Positions 45,193 to 56,856 of a stretch of DNA of 64,000 nt are shown here, piece by piece. The notes beneath the pieces were generated by a model. That model saw only the letters and a program-made list of their open reading frames with translations. It ran no database searches and was not told where the DNA came from. This DNA is from Pseudooctadecabacter jejudonensis (GTDB taxonomy: Bacteria > Pseudomonadota > Alphaproteobacteria > Rhodobacterales > Rhodobacteraceae). The DNA lies in NCBI RefSeq assembly GCF_900172275.1, contig NZ_FWFT01000007.1, positions 1 to 64,000 on the forward strand. The letters run 5' to 3'. Position 1 is the first letter of the stretch, and every line of letters begins with the position of its first letter. A program made the position numbers and the translations under genes.

Positions 45193-46878
45193 TTAGTTCG
45201 GTCCCTTAAGGCCCTTTTTGGTGTTGGCCAACGCGGTATGAATTTCATTGAGGCGTTTTGCATACCTCTGCCCGATCGGGTCGGTGGAGAATTCAGTTTT
45301 GATTTTGGTATAGGCCGCTTTGACACGTTTGGCCCGTTCGGCGGGATCGGAGACGATCTCTCGCATGGCGCGAACGGTGTCATCCAGATCAGGGTCGGCC
45401 CACTTTTGCCCTTCGCGTACAAAGATGTAGTCGTTGGGTTTCAATTCCACGAGGTCGCAATCCACCAGCCAGCAGGTGTCAGGCGCACAAAAATCCATGT
45501 TGCCCGAATAGGCCGTAGTGAGAACGGGCACACCAAGGTTCATCGCCTCGATCAGGCCAAAGCCCCAGCCTTCGGACCGGTGCAGAGAGATGTAGGCGTC
45601 AGAGCCTTTTTTGAGGCGCAACAGGTCTTTGTAGGGCAGGGTTTCGTTGATCAGTACAATCCGGCTGTCTTTTGCCAGCAGTTTGTCAATGTCATCCCAG
45701 ATCTTGAGCTGGGCCACATCCGCCACCTTGGTCCGGTTCTGGGTCTTGATGACCAGCCGGACCGATGCAGAGGCAGGGTCATCCTTCGGGAAGGCCGCCA
45801 TGAAGGCCTTGAGAACGCCAATCGGGTTCTTGCGTTGCACGAATGAGAAACTGTCAAACGTCACCATCATGACGAAGTGATCGGAGGTCAGTTTCGCGGT
45901 CTTTTCCAGAAACGCCCGCGCGTCGTCGCGTTCAATCTCGGGCATGTCTTCATAGCTCATCCCGACATTGGTGACGGGGATGTCGACATGCGATTGGAAA
46001 ATGCTGACGCCAAAATCGGTGCTGACCCAGATTTCATCCAGCATATCCATGCCCAGATAATGACAGGCGCCAGGGCTGTCCAATTCCCAAAAGAAATAAC
46101 CGATGTTGTAGCTGTCGGTGAAGGCATCGGGTTGATAGGCATAGGCCAAGGGAATGGCTTCGCCATTGAGGTGGATGATGTTGACCTTGGCTTCTTGATA
46201 ATTTGAGACCGCTTCTGCCCGCGAAAAGCCCTCAGGTGCTGGGTTGTCGAGGCCGAAATCAACCTTGTTGACGTCAAAGCCTTGTGCCTCAAGCATTTCG
46301 GCGGACAGGCGCACCGCTTGGCCCAACCCTGATGCTTTCTTGAACGGTCCGATGACCTGCACGTCAACAGGATCATCCGACGGGGCGATGGGTGGCAGGG
46401 CCGCGCATTCGACGCGGTGGCCTTCGGCGGTGAAAAACAGCCCCTCCATCGTATCAAGATCAAAATTCGCGTGCCGCATAGCTTGGGCATATGTGTCGCG
46501 TGTAATGCCCGCGAGGTCTTCATCAATCTTGGCGGCAAAGGTCGCGAAGGCGTCCTTTTTGTCAAACAGTCGGTCCAGCGTTCCGTCGGGCAGATACCGC
46601 CATGTTTCCGGACGTGAGGCCGCGCGCATCGCAAAGGCACACGTCAGGTCACGGCGGCCGTCCACGGTGGACAGATCGAAGACGCCGAATGTGGGGATTT
46701 CCATTGTGACACGGCGCATATAATCGCTGATCGGAAACGGCACATCGTCTTCAACCCGCTTGAGACGTTCGACCATGAAATCAGGCACAAGACAGTCTTC
46801 GCAATGCAGCGATTTGACCTGCAGATGCGCCCACCAGAAGATCGCCCAGTCATACCAGTCTTTGTCCTGAAGGTTCAT
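45193..46878 (-). CDS. GT4 glycosyltransferase with large N-terminal extension
   Basis: A 561-residue protein. Residues 1-165 are not recognised. From about 165 comes a GT-B fold (VQVIGPFKKASGLGQAVRLSAEML, NIIHLNGEAIP, FFWELDSPG), and the C-terminal half holds the GT4 donor site (YKDLLRLKKGSDAYISLHRSEGWGFGLIEAMNLGVPVLTT with its E-x7-E). The PFKKASGLGQ opening is a variant of the G-GLG motif of this subgroup. It should extend the capsule or O-chain in the cytoplasm. It lies between the unknown 275-residue gene and the sulfotransferase-like gene, in one operon with gmd. Confidence 0.88.
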   Translation of the reverse strand: MNLQDKDWYDWAIFWWAHLQVKSLHCEDCLVPDFMVERLKRVEDDVPFPISDYMRRVTMEIPTFGVFDLSTVDGRRDLTCAFAMRAASRPETWRYLPDGTLDRLFDKKDAFATFAAKIDEDLAGITRDTYAQAMRHANFDLDTMEGLFFTAEGHRVECAALPPIAPSDDPVDVQVIGPFKKASGLGQAVRLSAEMLEAQGFDVNKVDFGLDNPAPEGFSRAEAVSNYQEAKVNIIHLNGEAIPLAYAYQPDAFTDSYNIGYFFWELDSPGACHYLGMDMLDEIWVSTDFGVSIFQSHVDIPVTNVGMSYEDMPEIERDDARAFLEKTAKLTSDHFVMMVTFDSFSFVQRKNPIGVLKAFMAAFPKDDPASASVRLVIKTQNRTKVADVAQLKIWDDIDKLLAKDSRIVLINETLPYKDLLRLKKGSDAYISLHRSEGWGFGLIEAMNLGVPVLTTAYSGNMDFCAPDTCWLVDCDLVELKPNDYIFVREGQKWADPDLDDTVRAMREIVSDPAERAKRVKAAYTKIKTEFSTDPIGQRYAKRLNEIHTALANTKKGLKGPN

Positions 46879-46914
46879 GTTCTGGGCAAAAGCGGGCGTG
46901 TCGAGGGCAATCGT

Positions 46915-48766
<1,852 letters not shown>

Positions 48767-49033
48767 TTACAATATACAAAACGGACAGGGTCCGTGTCTG
48801 ATGGTCCGCATAATGCGCGTCTCATTGACTTGCAACCGGCTTAACCAATTTCGGAACATGTGCGCGGAAATTGATGTGTGGCTGTGTTTCGACACTGCCA
48901 CATATAAACGATCTCCTTTCAGTTGCATGCGGTCGTCCATCTGCCTAAGGGGGACGAACGATGCGGCATCGTCATCGGGCCGTCGTCTTGGGACGGCTTG
49001 GGGCGATGTGGGTGAAACGGAGAAGATGTAGAT

Positions 49034-50179
49034 ATGACCCTCGTTATTGATTGCACGACGGCCCATAGGTATGTGGGTCACTCCGCTGTCGGTATTGTTA
49101 GGGTGGAACGGGAAATCACGCGATACGCCCTGACCAGTACAGACGCGGTCTTTGTCGTCTATGACCACAACTCTCGCGAATACAAAGAACTGACACGCGA
49201 CATGGTCGAAGAGGTTCTGAAGGATGATAAAGAGGCTGGCGCATCACTGCCGCCTGTTTGGAAACTTCCGCGGTTCCGGTTCCGGCGCAAACATTTCCTA
49301 ATCATTGCGGGGCTGCCTTGGGACAACAACCAGCTGAGCACTGTTTATGCCAAAAAGCAGCGGCGCCAGTTCAAGGTCGGCATTGTGCTGTACGATATCA
49401 TACCGGTGGTGATGCCTGAGTATTGCGTCCCTGAGATGAATTCGAAGTTCACCCGTTTCGTCCTGGATCTGGCCCATACCGCAGATGAGGTGTTCTGCAT
49501 TTCGGAACACACCGCGCGGGATTTCAAAGCCTTCTTGGGCAATCTCGATATGGACGCGCCCAAGACGTCCATCTTCCGTCTCGGCAGTGACACATGGGGC
49601 GACGGTGATCTGGAGGGGGTCGATTTCCTGCCGGAGAACCCCAACGGCTACATCGTTTATGTGTCCAGCATTGAGCCACGCAAAAACCACCCCTTGTTGT
49701 TCAATGTGTGGCGGGAACTGCACGATGCCCGCGGGGATGACATTCCGACCCTTTTGTGCGTGGGCAAACAGCAATGGAACGTCGAGAATTTCATGGTGTC
49801 CGTCCAGCTGAGCGATGTGCACCGCAAGGGGCTTTTCAAAACGGTGCAGAATTTGACCGACGCACAGCTTGCGGCGGTTTATCGCAACGCCAATTTCACG
49901 GTTTATCCATCCCTGTATGAAGGGTGGGGCCTGCCCATCGTGGAAAGCATGACCTATGGCAAAGCGGCCTTGATCTCCGACAGATCTTCCATGCCTGAGG
50001 CTGGCGCTGGGATTTGTCCGATGCTGGATCCTTATGATCATGCGTCTTGGAAAGCGGCGATTGAAAACTGGATAGATAATCCCGCCGCGTTGTCTGCGGT
50101 GGAACAGACCGTGCAGGACAAATTCTCGTTCTTTTCTTGGGATGACGCCGCACGGACACTTGTTGAGGGGCTAGAATAA
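49034..50179 (+). CDS. GT4 family glycosyltransferase A
   Basis: A 381-residue GT-B enzyme. The acceptor half includes VGIVRVEREITRYA and IPVVMPEYC; the donor half has IVYVSSIEPRKNHPLLFNVW, and YRNANFTVYPSLYEGWGLPIVESMTYGK, with the E-x7-E motif of GT4 retaining enzymes. The sugar is not predictable. ATG 49034 follows GGAGAAG. It begins a plus-strand operon running to the last sulfotransferase-like gene, and the next glycosyltransferase starts two bases after its stop. Confidence 0.88.
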   Translation: MTLVIDCTTAHRYVGHSAVGIVRVEREITRYALTSTDAVFVVYDHNSREYKELTRDMVEEVLKDDKEAGASLPPVWKLPRFRFRRKHFLIIAGLPWDNNQLSTVYAKKQRRQFKVGIVLYDIIPVVMPEYCVPEMNSKFTRFVLDLAHTADEVFCISEHTARDFKAFLGNLDMDAPKTSIFRLGSDTWGDGDLEGVDFLPENPNGYIVYVSSIEPRKNHPLLFNVWRELHDARGDDIPTLLCVGKQQWNVENFMVSVQLSDVHRKGLFKTVQNLTDAQLAAVYRNANFTVYPSLYEGWGLPIVESMTYGKAALISDRSSMPEAGAGICPMLDPYDHASWKAAIENWIDNPAALSAVEQTVQDKFSFFSWDDAARTLVEGLE

Positions 50180-50180
50180 A

Positions 50181-51797
50181 TTGACCCATTCGATTTCCAT
50201 TTTATCCCCGTTTCCGTACATGTCCGATCCGTTCTTTGGTGGGCAAATTCGGGCGCAACATATTTTGCAGACGATCAGTGCTGCGGGCTGGCCCACCAGC
50301 GTGATTAGCGTGTTTGAAGGTCAGAACTTCTCAGAGCCGACCCTGCCTGAGGTGAACGACCGCTTGATTGATGCAGAGACCCGCGCCTATCTGATGCAAG
50401 ACGGAATGCAGCCCGATCTGGATTTGGGTGACGCAGTGTTGCGAAGTGCAGCACTGCGCGATCAGATCATCGCGGATTTGGAGCATGCAGATTCCGAGAT
50501 TTTGCTGCTGGAACATCCGTGGCTTTGGGCTGTTGCCAAAGAATATCTGAAGAAAACCGACCGGCAGCCGATTATCATCTACTCGTCCTACAACAACGAA
50601 ATGCAGCTGTGCCGAGAGTTGCAGGCGTTGAATCCGACCCCGCATTCGGACGCGGTCAACGCGCGGATGAAGACCCTTGAGATGGAGGTTTTGACCGCCG
50701 CCGATGCGGTCATCTGTGTGTCCCAAGAAGACGCCGACAGCTATGTTGCGTTGGGCTTTGAGGGGGATACATTGGTTGCCCCCAATGGGGTGTCGCCGAT
50801 GCGGCAGATGGGCGGTCTGGATTATTGGGCGAAGGAGCTTCAGGGGACGCAATGCGCGACCTTTATCGGGTCCTACCACCTGCCCAACGCCACCGGTCTT
50901 TTGGAAATGCTGGAACCGGGTTTGCAGGGTTTGAAACCCGACATGCACATCAATGTGCTTGGTGATGTCTGTCGTCTGTTGGACACCATCGGCAACCACG
51001 GCCGCGCGCGCACCACGATTTTCCCGCGGCTGTCATTGTTTGGGAAAGTGGACCGGCCGACCATCAACACATTTGTTGAGCTGTCGCGGGTGATCTTGCT
51101 GCCGATCGTGTCGGGTGGGGGCACCAATCTGAAAACCGCCGAGGCTCTTTATTCCGGCAAGCCGATTTTGGGCACGACAAAAGCGTTCCGCGGCTTCGAG
51201 AATTTCATGGATCGGGACAATGTCCACATTTGCGATGATCCGGCGGAATATGTCGCGACCCTTGAACAGCTGCTGACATCGGCCCCGAAGCCCACGAAAT
51301 TGGAATTGGACCGGGCCCAACTGCTTTGGTCTGCGACGATGAATGGTCTTGATACCTTTCTTGGTTTCTTGACGGCAAAGCACATAGGTCGTCTGACAAA
51401 GGACACTGGCATTGATCTGACCGAGGTCGCGACAGATGGCTGGGGAACAGTCGATGGCGCAGGGCTGCTATGGAGCCTGGACGTCCGTTCTGTGTTCGAA
51501 ATGCCGGTGTCCGTCGGTTCGGAGAATTTGCGCGTTCGGTTTGAATTTGGTCTTTTCAATCCCACCAATGAGAAGCGGATGATCAAAATCACGTCTCCCA
51601 ACTTGGACGAGCCACTATTTGAGGATCATGTGGGGTCTGAATCCAACATTGTCGACGTCGTCATTCCGACGTTGAACGAACAGGATGTGACGATCGTTTT
51701 CGAGATAGACAGACTTGTCTCGCCTTCGGATCATGGGTCACCCGACACTAGACATTTGGGCACGTTTGTTCGAGGCTTGAGGTCGAGCGAGCAATAA
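50181..51797 (+). CDS. GT4-type glycosyltransferase B with C-terminal extra domain
   Basis: A 538-residue protein. The GT-B part starts at ISILSPFPYMSDPFFGGQIRAQHIL, with CATFIGSYHLPNATGLLEML, and the donor site VILLPIVSGGGTNLKTAEALYSGKPILGTTKAF, where the second Glu of E-x7-E is not clear. Residues about 400-538 form an extra beta-rich part (VRFEFGLFNPTNEKRMIKI). The start is TTG 50181, one base after the preceding stop, with GAGGGG ten bases upstream: translational coupling with the previous gene. The function is sugar transfer to the glycan; the donor is unknown. Confidence 0.82.
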   Translation: MTHSISILSPFPYMSDPFFGGQIRAQHILQTISAAGWPTSVISVFEGQNFSEPTLPEVNDRLIDAETRAYLMQDGMQPDLDLGDAVLRSAALRDQIIADLEHADSEILLLEHPWLWAVAKEYLKKTDRQPIIIYSSYNNEMQLCRELQALNPTPHSDAVNARMKTLEMEVLTAADAVICVSQEDADSYVALGFEGDTLVAPNGVSPMRQMGGLDYWAKELQGTQCATFIGSYHLPNATGLLEMLEPGLQGLKPDMHINVLGDVCRLLDTIGNHGRARTTIFPRLSLFGKVDRPTINTFVELSRVILLPIVSGGGTNLKTAEALYSGKPILGTTKAFRGFENFMDRDNVHICDDPAEYVATLEQLLTSAPKPTKLELDRAQLLWSATMNGLDTFLGFLTAKHIGRLTKDTGIDLTEVATDGWGTVDGAGLLWSLDVRSVFEMPVSVGSENLRVRFEFGLFNPTNEKRMIKITSPNLDEPLFEDHVGSESNIVDVVIPTLNEQDVTIVFEIDRLVSPSDHGSPDTRHLGTFVRGLRSSEQ

Positions 51798-51821
51798 TAA
51801 CAAAAAGAAGGAGTGTCTGAG

Positions 51822-52598
51822 ATGACAACCCGGGATAACTTCGACGGCACGATGGCGTTTCTTGAGTACGTTCGGAATTGCCTCGGGATCAATTTGAACT
51901 TCAATGCCATGCAAATCGCGTTGTACCGGAAATTGGTAAAGCCCGGTTGGTCCGTGGTTGATATCGGCGCCCATTCCGGCGTGCATACACGCGTATTTTT
52001 GAACCTTGTCGGTTCAACAGGGCGCGTCATGTCTTTCGAACCCAATCCCTTTTTGAATGATAAAATTCTGGCCGATATGGGTGACGTTGAGAACCTGACA
52101 CTCCGTCGTGAGGCCTTGTCCAATGAGGTGGGCAATGCAGAATTTTGGGTTCTGCCCGATTTTCCCGAGGAAAGCGGCCTGCGGTTGCGATCAAACCGTG
52201 CGGATGCAACCAAAAAGGAAAAAATCGAGGTCCAGGTCGAGTGCTTGGACAATATCGTTACGAACGGAACAGCCGTCGATCTGATCAAGATTGATGTAGA
52301 AGGTGCTGAGATGCCTTTGCTTGAGGGCGCACGTCAGGTGATCTTGAAAGCCCGCCCGATCCTTTTTGTGGAATATGGCCACACTGCATTTGAAGTCTAC
52401 GGTTCAAAGTTTGATGATCTGAACGAATGGGCGCGTCTCAATCAGTATGATATTTTTGATTTGTTCGGGAACCGACTGTCAGAGCTGGATCGTTGGCACA
52501 GCATTCCGCAAGGTCTGATCTGGGACTACGTTTTGGTGCCATCGGAGAAGGTGGACGATACCCTATCGGATATCTTTGAGCCTTTGCCGAACAGATAG
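51822..52598 (+). CDS. FkbM-family methyltransferase
   Basis: A protein of about 258 residues with the FkbM SAM-binding fold: VVDIGAHSGVHTRVF (motif I), VMSFEPNPFLND with the acidic end of strand 2, LDNIV and IKIDVEGAEMPLLEGARQVI, the family hallmark. Such enzymes O-methylate sugars in surface polysaccharides and natural products. ATG 51822 follows AAGGAG by eight bases; a GTG nine bases earlier is less likely. It stands between glycosyltransferase and sulfotransferase genes, so the methyl acceptor is probably the same glycan. Confidence 0.9.
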   Translation: MTTRDNFDGTMAFLEYVRNCLGINLNFNAMQIALYRKLVKPGWSVVDIGAHSGVHTRVFLNLVGSTGRVMSFEPNPFLNDKILADMGDVENLTLRREALSNEVGNAEFWVLPDFPEESGLRLRSNRADATKKEKIEVQVECLDNIVTNGTAVDLIKIDVEGAEMPLLEGARQVILKARPILFVEYGHTAFEVYGSKFDDLNEWARLNQYDIFDLFGNRLSELDRWHSIPQGLIWDYVLVPSEKVDDTLSDIFEPLPNR

Positions 52599-52667
52599 CG
52601 CCTGCACCTGTGGGCGTGTGATGGTGCAAGACTGACGGTCGCAATGGCGTAAGCAGGAGATTGGTGA

Positions 52668-53519
52668 ATGGCAGGTTTTCATCAGATCGGGCGTTGTATT
52701 GTTGACCATGTGGTTCCTGACGACCAGGCCTTTGACAGGCTTGTTTTTCTGCATATTGAGAAAGCTGCGGGAAAAAGTTTAAAGACTTTTCTGGATCTTA
52801 CATTTCCGGCTGGCGTGGTGTCGCCACATACGGATTATACGTCATTTGAACAGGTGGCCCCTGATTATGGACTGAGTGTCGGGCACATTGATCGTCAATA
52901 TTGCGGCCGGGTCTTGGGAGAATTCAAATGGTTCACTGTCCTACGTGAACCCGTGGAACGTGTCGCATCGCTGATGAATTACTGGGCGCAGGTGGCACAT
53001 CCTGCGTCGTGGATTTATCGCGATGCGTCAGAAGTTGACCGTGCGGCCTACGATCTTGCGCGGACGGCAACGCTTGAAGAATTCGCAGCGTCCGACAATC
53101 AAAAGATTGTTGATCAGGTGCATAACTTGATGTGTTTTCGGATTCTTGGCGCGGTCCAGGGCAATTCGACTGATCAGGAATACGCTGACAAAGCCTTCGA
53201 TCTGTTGCAGTCCGAGGCCTTGTTTTTTGGTTTGCAATCCCAACTGCCTATGACGCTTTTGCAGATACCGCTTTTGCTTGATCTGCCCGCCCGCGATGTC
53301 CGTCTGCCCAAAGCCCGTGTCAACGAAACCTCCCTTGCTCGTGTATCCGCGCACGACAGCAGAATTGAGGATCTGCCGAGCCTTCGGGCGGACATGCTTC
53401 TTTATCGCGCGGCGGAAAAGCTGTTTCATCAGCGTATGTTATCTATCACCGAAATTTACCTCAATCGTACGACATACCAGAGGGTTCATGATCGTTTGCC
53501 AACGTCGGCGTCGCATTGA
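52668..53519 (+). CDS. Sulfotransferase family protein 4
   Basis: A 283-residue protein. The PAPS 5'-loop is LVFLHIEKAAGKSLKTFL (residues about 25-42; the HIEKAAG form occurs in the sulfotransferase_2 family), and the 3'-phosphate helix is TVLREPVERVASLMNYWA (about 90-107). The remainder fits the variable acceptor part. AGGAG lies eight bases before ATG 52668. It follows the FkbM gene by 69 bp. The target is likely a sugar of this locus. Confidence 0.83.
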   Translation: MAGFHQIGRCIVDHVVPDDQAFDRLVFLHIEKAAGKSLKTFLDLTFPAGVVSPHTDYTSFEQVAPDYGLSVGHIDRQYCGRVLGEFKWFTVLREPVERVASLMNYWAQVAHPASWIYRDASEVDRAAYDLARTATLEEFAASDNQKIVDQVHNLMCFRILGAVQGNSTDQEYADKAFDLLQSEALFFGLQSQLPMTLLQIPLLLDLPARDVRLPKARVNETSLARVSAHDSRIEDLPSLRADMLLYRAAEKLFHQRMLSITEIYLNRTTYQRVHDRLPTSASH

Positions 53520-53657
53520 TGTTTGGGGTCTACGAAACCAACTTGCCTGTCGTGAGGTCACCGCATAACAATCATATTCTATCGCACATGGCGCCCGGCG
53601 TTTTGCGAGATTTGATCCGTACGACCTAGAAAAGTCTGCCCGAAAGAGAGACCCGAC

Positions 53658-54407
53658 ATGACGCAGCAACCTCAGATCCTTCTTGTTGGTGGGACGCCGC
53701 GATCTCAGACAAGTGCGCTGTCGGTTCTGCTGAATACACACCACGACATGTTCATCGGGATGGAACGGTTTTATTTTAAGGTCTTGAGAGATTTTACTTT
53801 GGACCGTACGGATTTTGAACCGCCGCGGTTCTACGAATTGCATCCGGGGGATACCTTTCACGAGTCGATTTTTCCTGACGTCGACGTAACGGGAAAGATC
53901 GATCGGTTTGCCGATCTGTCTTATGTTGGGGACAAAATCCCGACTGTTTATGAAAAGATCGACGAGGTGCGCAGCGCAATTCCCGAGGCCCGTTTCCTGT
54001 TTATTGTCCGCGATGTGATTGATGTGGCTGCGTCCTACAGGGACCGCGCGGAGCGGAATGATCCGACATGGCCCGCTGACAAAGACCATCGACAAGGTGT
54101 TGAGGATTGGAACCAAGCCAACCGCATTTTGGGCTCTTTGGACCCTTCGTTAGACGCCAGCATTATACTTGCGCGACAGCTCTTTGATGCGACAGACAAG
54201 GCAGAAAAGCTTTATGCGCATCTAGGGTTGAACCCAAAGGCCTATAATGAGGAGCATGTGAACCTCATCTATGAAAAGGCCTCTTCTATTCTTGAGCGGC
54301 CGGTGCAGCGAAACTTTTCACAGGCGGCCTTGGATGAGATCGCGCAAAGTGCCGATTTTGAAAGCTATCAGAAGCTGTTGACCTCGCCGCATTTCGTGTC
54401 GCTTTGA
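53658..54407 (+). CDS. Sulfotransferase family protein 5
   Basis: A 249-residue protein with LVGGTPRSQTSALSVLL as the PAPS 5'-phosphosulfate loop (GGTPRSGTS-like; Gly replaced by Gln) and ARFLFIVRDVIDVAASYRDRA (residues about 110-130) as the 3'-phosphate helix. This corresponds to the sulfotransferase_3 type. The change in the P-loop may affect PAPS binding. It is in line with proteins 4 and 6 and is separated from protein 4 by 138 bp. Confidence 0.8.
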   Translation: MTQQPQILLVGGTPRSQTSALSVLLNTHHDMFIGMERFYFKVLRDFTLDRTDFEPPRFYELHPGDTFHESIFPDVDVTGKIDRFADLSYVGDKIPTVYEKIDEVRSAIPEARFLFIVRDVIDVAASYRDRAERNDPTWPADKDHRQGVEDWNQANRILGSLDPSLDASIILARQLFDATDKAEKLYAHLGLNPKAYNEEHVNLIYEKASSILERPVQRNFSQAALDEIAQSADFESYQKLLTSPHFVSL

Positions 54408-54468
54408 AGGGCGCGCGTTGATCTGACGGCGCTTGTCATAAGTTGAACAAGAAGATGGGTCAGCCCGA

Positions 54469-55203
54469 ATGGCAAACTTCACCATTTTGACACACCATAA
54501 ATGTGCAACCCAGATGTGTAGGTTGTTCTTTGTTGATCTTGCCACGCGAAACGGGCTTACGGTTCAGCACTCGCATTTGAGTACGGCCACCGCATCAGTG
54601 GAACATGATCTTTCGCTGCTGACGAACGCGACCTATGAGGTGCAGTCGCAGGCGCACCCCGGTCGCTGTGTCCACGTTATTCGCAATCCGCTGAGCATCG
54701 TGGCCTCCGCCTATTTTTCCCATCGGTATTCCCATCCAACGGAGTATTGGCCCGAACTTGCGGCCCAGCGGGATCGTCTGGCGGGCGTGTCTCAAGCGGA
54801 TGGAATGCGCGCTACGATGGATTTTCTGGAAGCCGAGGCCTTCGGGTGGAACACGGTCGGGCCGCTTTATGCGTTGTCCCGTTGGGATTTTGATGATCCC
54901 ACCTTTGAGGTCTTGTGCATGGAAGACCTTGTCAGCGACGTCGTGGGCCATTTGATGCCCCGCTTGGAGGCGGGTTTTGAAACGCCACTTGTGGCGCCCC
55001 GTGCTGCGGATTTTACGTTTGAAGCCTTGTCAGGGGGGCGATCGAAAGGGTCGGAGAACGTGCGGTCCCACTATCGTTCTGGTGTAGTTGACAGTTGGAG
55101 AACGGATCTTCCACAGGATGTGATCGACCGGCTGTGCGACACCTACAGGCCATTGTTGCAACGGTTCTACCCGGACACGCTTTTGAACGCTCAGGGCGGT
55201 TAG
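54469..55203 (+). CDS. Sulfotransferase-like protein 6
   Basis: A 244-residue protein. FTILTHHKCATQMCRLF replaces the common PKSGTT loop, while VHVIRNPLSIVASAYFSHRY matches the 3'-phosphate helix. Near the C-terminus, SGGRSKGSENVRSHYRSGVVDSWRTDLP resembles the RKGxxGDWK PAPS-binding motif. It is probably a PAPS-dependent sulfotransferase acting on a sugar. It is convergent with kdsA, 10 bp apart. The ribosome site is weak. Confidence 0.78.
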   Translation: MANFTILTHHKCATQMCRLFFVDLATRNGLTVQHSHLSTATASVEHDLSLLTNATYEVQSQAHPGRCVHVIRNPLSIVASAYFSHRYSHPTEYWPELAAQRDRLAGVSQADGMRATMDFLEAEAFGWNTVGPLYALSRWDFDDPTFEVLCMEDLVSDVVGHLMPRLEAGFETPLVAPRAADFTFEALSGGRSKGSENVRSHYRSGVVDSWRTDLPQDVIDRLCDTYRPLLQRFYPDTLLNAQGG

Positions 55204-55213
55204 AGACCCTGTG

Positions 55214-56044
55214 TCATAAGCCCTTATGCAGGGCGTCAAACGCACGGAGCTGGCCGATGAGGTCGCCCATTTGATCCACGGGGATCATGTTCGGCCCGTC
55301 TGACGGCGCGTTGTCCGGATCCTGATGGGTTTCGATAAACAAGGCGGACACGCCAACGGCACAGGCCGCGCGCGCCAGCACAGGCGCAAACTGACGTTGA
55401 CCGCCGGAAGTGGTGCCCTGACCACCGGGTTGTTGTACGGAATGCGTGGCATCAAACACAACCGGATAGCCCGTGGCGGCCATGGTGGGCAGGCCGCGGA
55501 AATCGCTGACGAGGGTGTTGTAGCCAAAAGATGTGCCCCGGTCGCACAGCATGATGTTCTCGTTGCCGGTGCTGGCCACTTTCTCGGCCACGTTGCCCAT
55601 ATCCCAGGGGGCCAGAAACTGACCTTTCTTGATGTTGATGGCGCGGCCCGTTTCGCCTGCGGCCAACAACAGGTCAGTTTGACGGCACAGAAACGCGGGG
55701 ATCTGGATGACATCCACGACCTCACCCGCGGGGGCACATTGGGCCGTGTCGTGCACATCCGTCAGAATGGGGCAGCCGAATTCATCGCGAATCTTGCTCA
55801 GGATCGTGAGGCCCTCGTCCATGCCAAGGCCCCGCTGGGTGGTGATCGAGGACCGGTTGGCCTTGTCGTAGCTGGCCTTGAAGATGAATTGCGTGCCGGT
55901 GGGGGCGCAGGCCGCGGCGATCTTGTCGGCCATCATGCGGGCGTGGTCCAGACCCTCAAGCTGGCAGGGGCCGGTGATGAATGCGACGGGGTTATTGGCA
56001 CCGATGGCGATGTCACCCACGTGAACGATTTTGGGGTCGGTCAT
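55214..56044 (-). CDS. kdsA: 3-deoxy-8-phosphooctulonate synthase KdsA
   Basis: A 276-residue DAHP/KDO8P-synthase-family barrel that joins phosphoenolpyruvate and arabinose-5-phosphate to give Kdo-8-phosphate. The signatures are FITGPCQLEG, FIFKASYDKANRSS, GCPILTDVHDTAQCAP, DVIQIPAFLCRQTDLL, NIKKGQFLAPWDM and CDRGTSFGYNTLVSDFRG. It is a plasmid-borne partner of kdsB, probably serving capsule anchoring rather than lipid A alone. The start overlaps the kdsB stop by four bases. Confidence 0.96.
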   Translation of the reverse strand: MTDPKIVHVGDIAIGANNPVAFITGPCQLEGLDHARMMADKIAAACAPTGTQFIFKASYDKANRSSITTQRGLGMDEGLTILSKIRDEFGCPILTDVHDTAQCAPAGEVVDVIQIPAFLCRQTDLLLAAGETGRAINIKKGQFLAPWDMGNVAEKVASTGNENIMLCDRGTSFGYNTLVSDFRGLPTMAATGYPVVFDATHSVQQPGGQGTTSGGQRQFAPVLARAACAVGVSALFIETHQDPDNAPSDGPNMIPVDQMGDLIGQLRAFDALHKGL

Positions 56045-56838
56045 GTCATGTCCCTTAAGGCTTTTTCGATGCGGGGCTTGTCTTCGGGGTTGTTGAGTTC
56101 CCAGAACACACGGCCTTTCGCGTCCACAATCACGCAGGCCACGGTCATCCCGTTTTCCAGAAACCGCAGCTGCTCCAACCCCTCGCGCGTCTCAAGCGTG
56201 CCTTCGGGGAAGGTCGTGTATTGGGCCAGTGCGGCAGGGCGGTAGGCGTAAACGCCCACGTGGTGAAAGACGGGGATGTCGGTGTCCGGCACCTTGCCAG
56301 GGTCGATGTAGGGGATCACTTCCTTCGAGAAATAAAGCGCATGCCCTTTGGTGTTGAATACAGCCGTGGTGCCGCCGACGCGCCCGGCCTGCCGGTCTTC
56401 GACAAACATGGCGTAGGTTTGCGCGTCGCACTGCAAAACAGGGGTGGCCACCTGAGCCGACGGGTCGTCCTGCATGGCCGCAATCAGGTCTTCAAGAAAC
56501 CACGCGGGCGTCAGCGGGGCGTCGCCTTGCAGGTTCACTATCAGATCAGCCTCGATCCCCGCACGGGTCAGTGCATCTGCACAACGGGCTGTGCCGTTCT
56601 CGCATGCCTCAGCGGTCATGATCACGTCGGCCCCGAAGGCCCTCGCGGCGTCCGCGATGCGGTCATCGTCCGTGGCCACAAAGACGGCATCAACGCCATT
56701 GACCTGACGGGCCACGTCCCATGTCATCTCAATCAGGGTTTTGCGGGTGCCATCGGGTTGGTCCAGCGCAACCAGCGGCTTGCCCAGATAGCGCGTTGAG
56801 GCATAGCGGGCGGGGATCAGAATGACGGTTTTCATCAT
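56041..56838 (-). CDS. kdsB: CMP-Kdo synthetase KdsB
   Basis: A cytidylyltransferase of about 265 residues that activates Kdo with CTP. Signatures are VILIPARYASTRYLGKPLV at the start, VFVATDDDRI, TAEACENGTARCADAL, and NLQGDAPLTPAWFLEDLI. The ATGATG start leaves two options (56838, 56835); AGGA lies three or six bases upstream, favouring the second. Its position next to kdsA and a GSCFA protein suggests a capsule Kdo supply. The Kdo-transferring KpsC/KpsS enzymes are not in the window. Confidence 0.95.
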   Translation of the reverse strand: MMKTVILIPARYASTRYLGKPLVALDQPDGTRKTLIEMTWDVARQVNGVDAVFVATDDDRIADAARAFGADVIMTAEACENGTARCADALTRAGIEADLIVNLQGDAPLTPAWFLEDLIAAMQDDPSAQVATPVLQCDAQTYAMFVEDRQAGRVGGTTAVFNTKGHALYFSKEVIPYIDPGKVPDTDIPVFHHVGVYAYRPAALAQYTTFPEGTLETREGLEQLRFLENGMTVACVIVDAKGRVFWELNNPEDKPRIEKALRDMT

Positions 56839-56856
56839 GGGTCCTGTCTGCAGCAA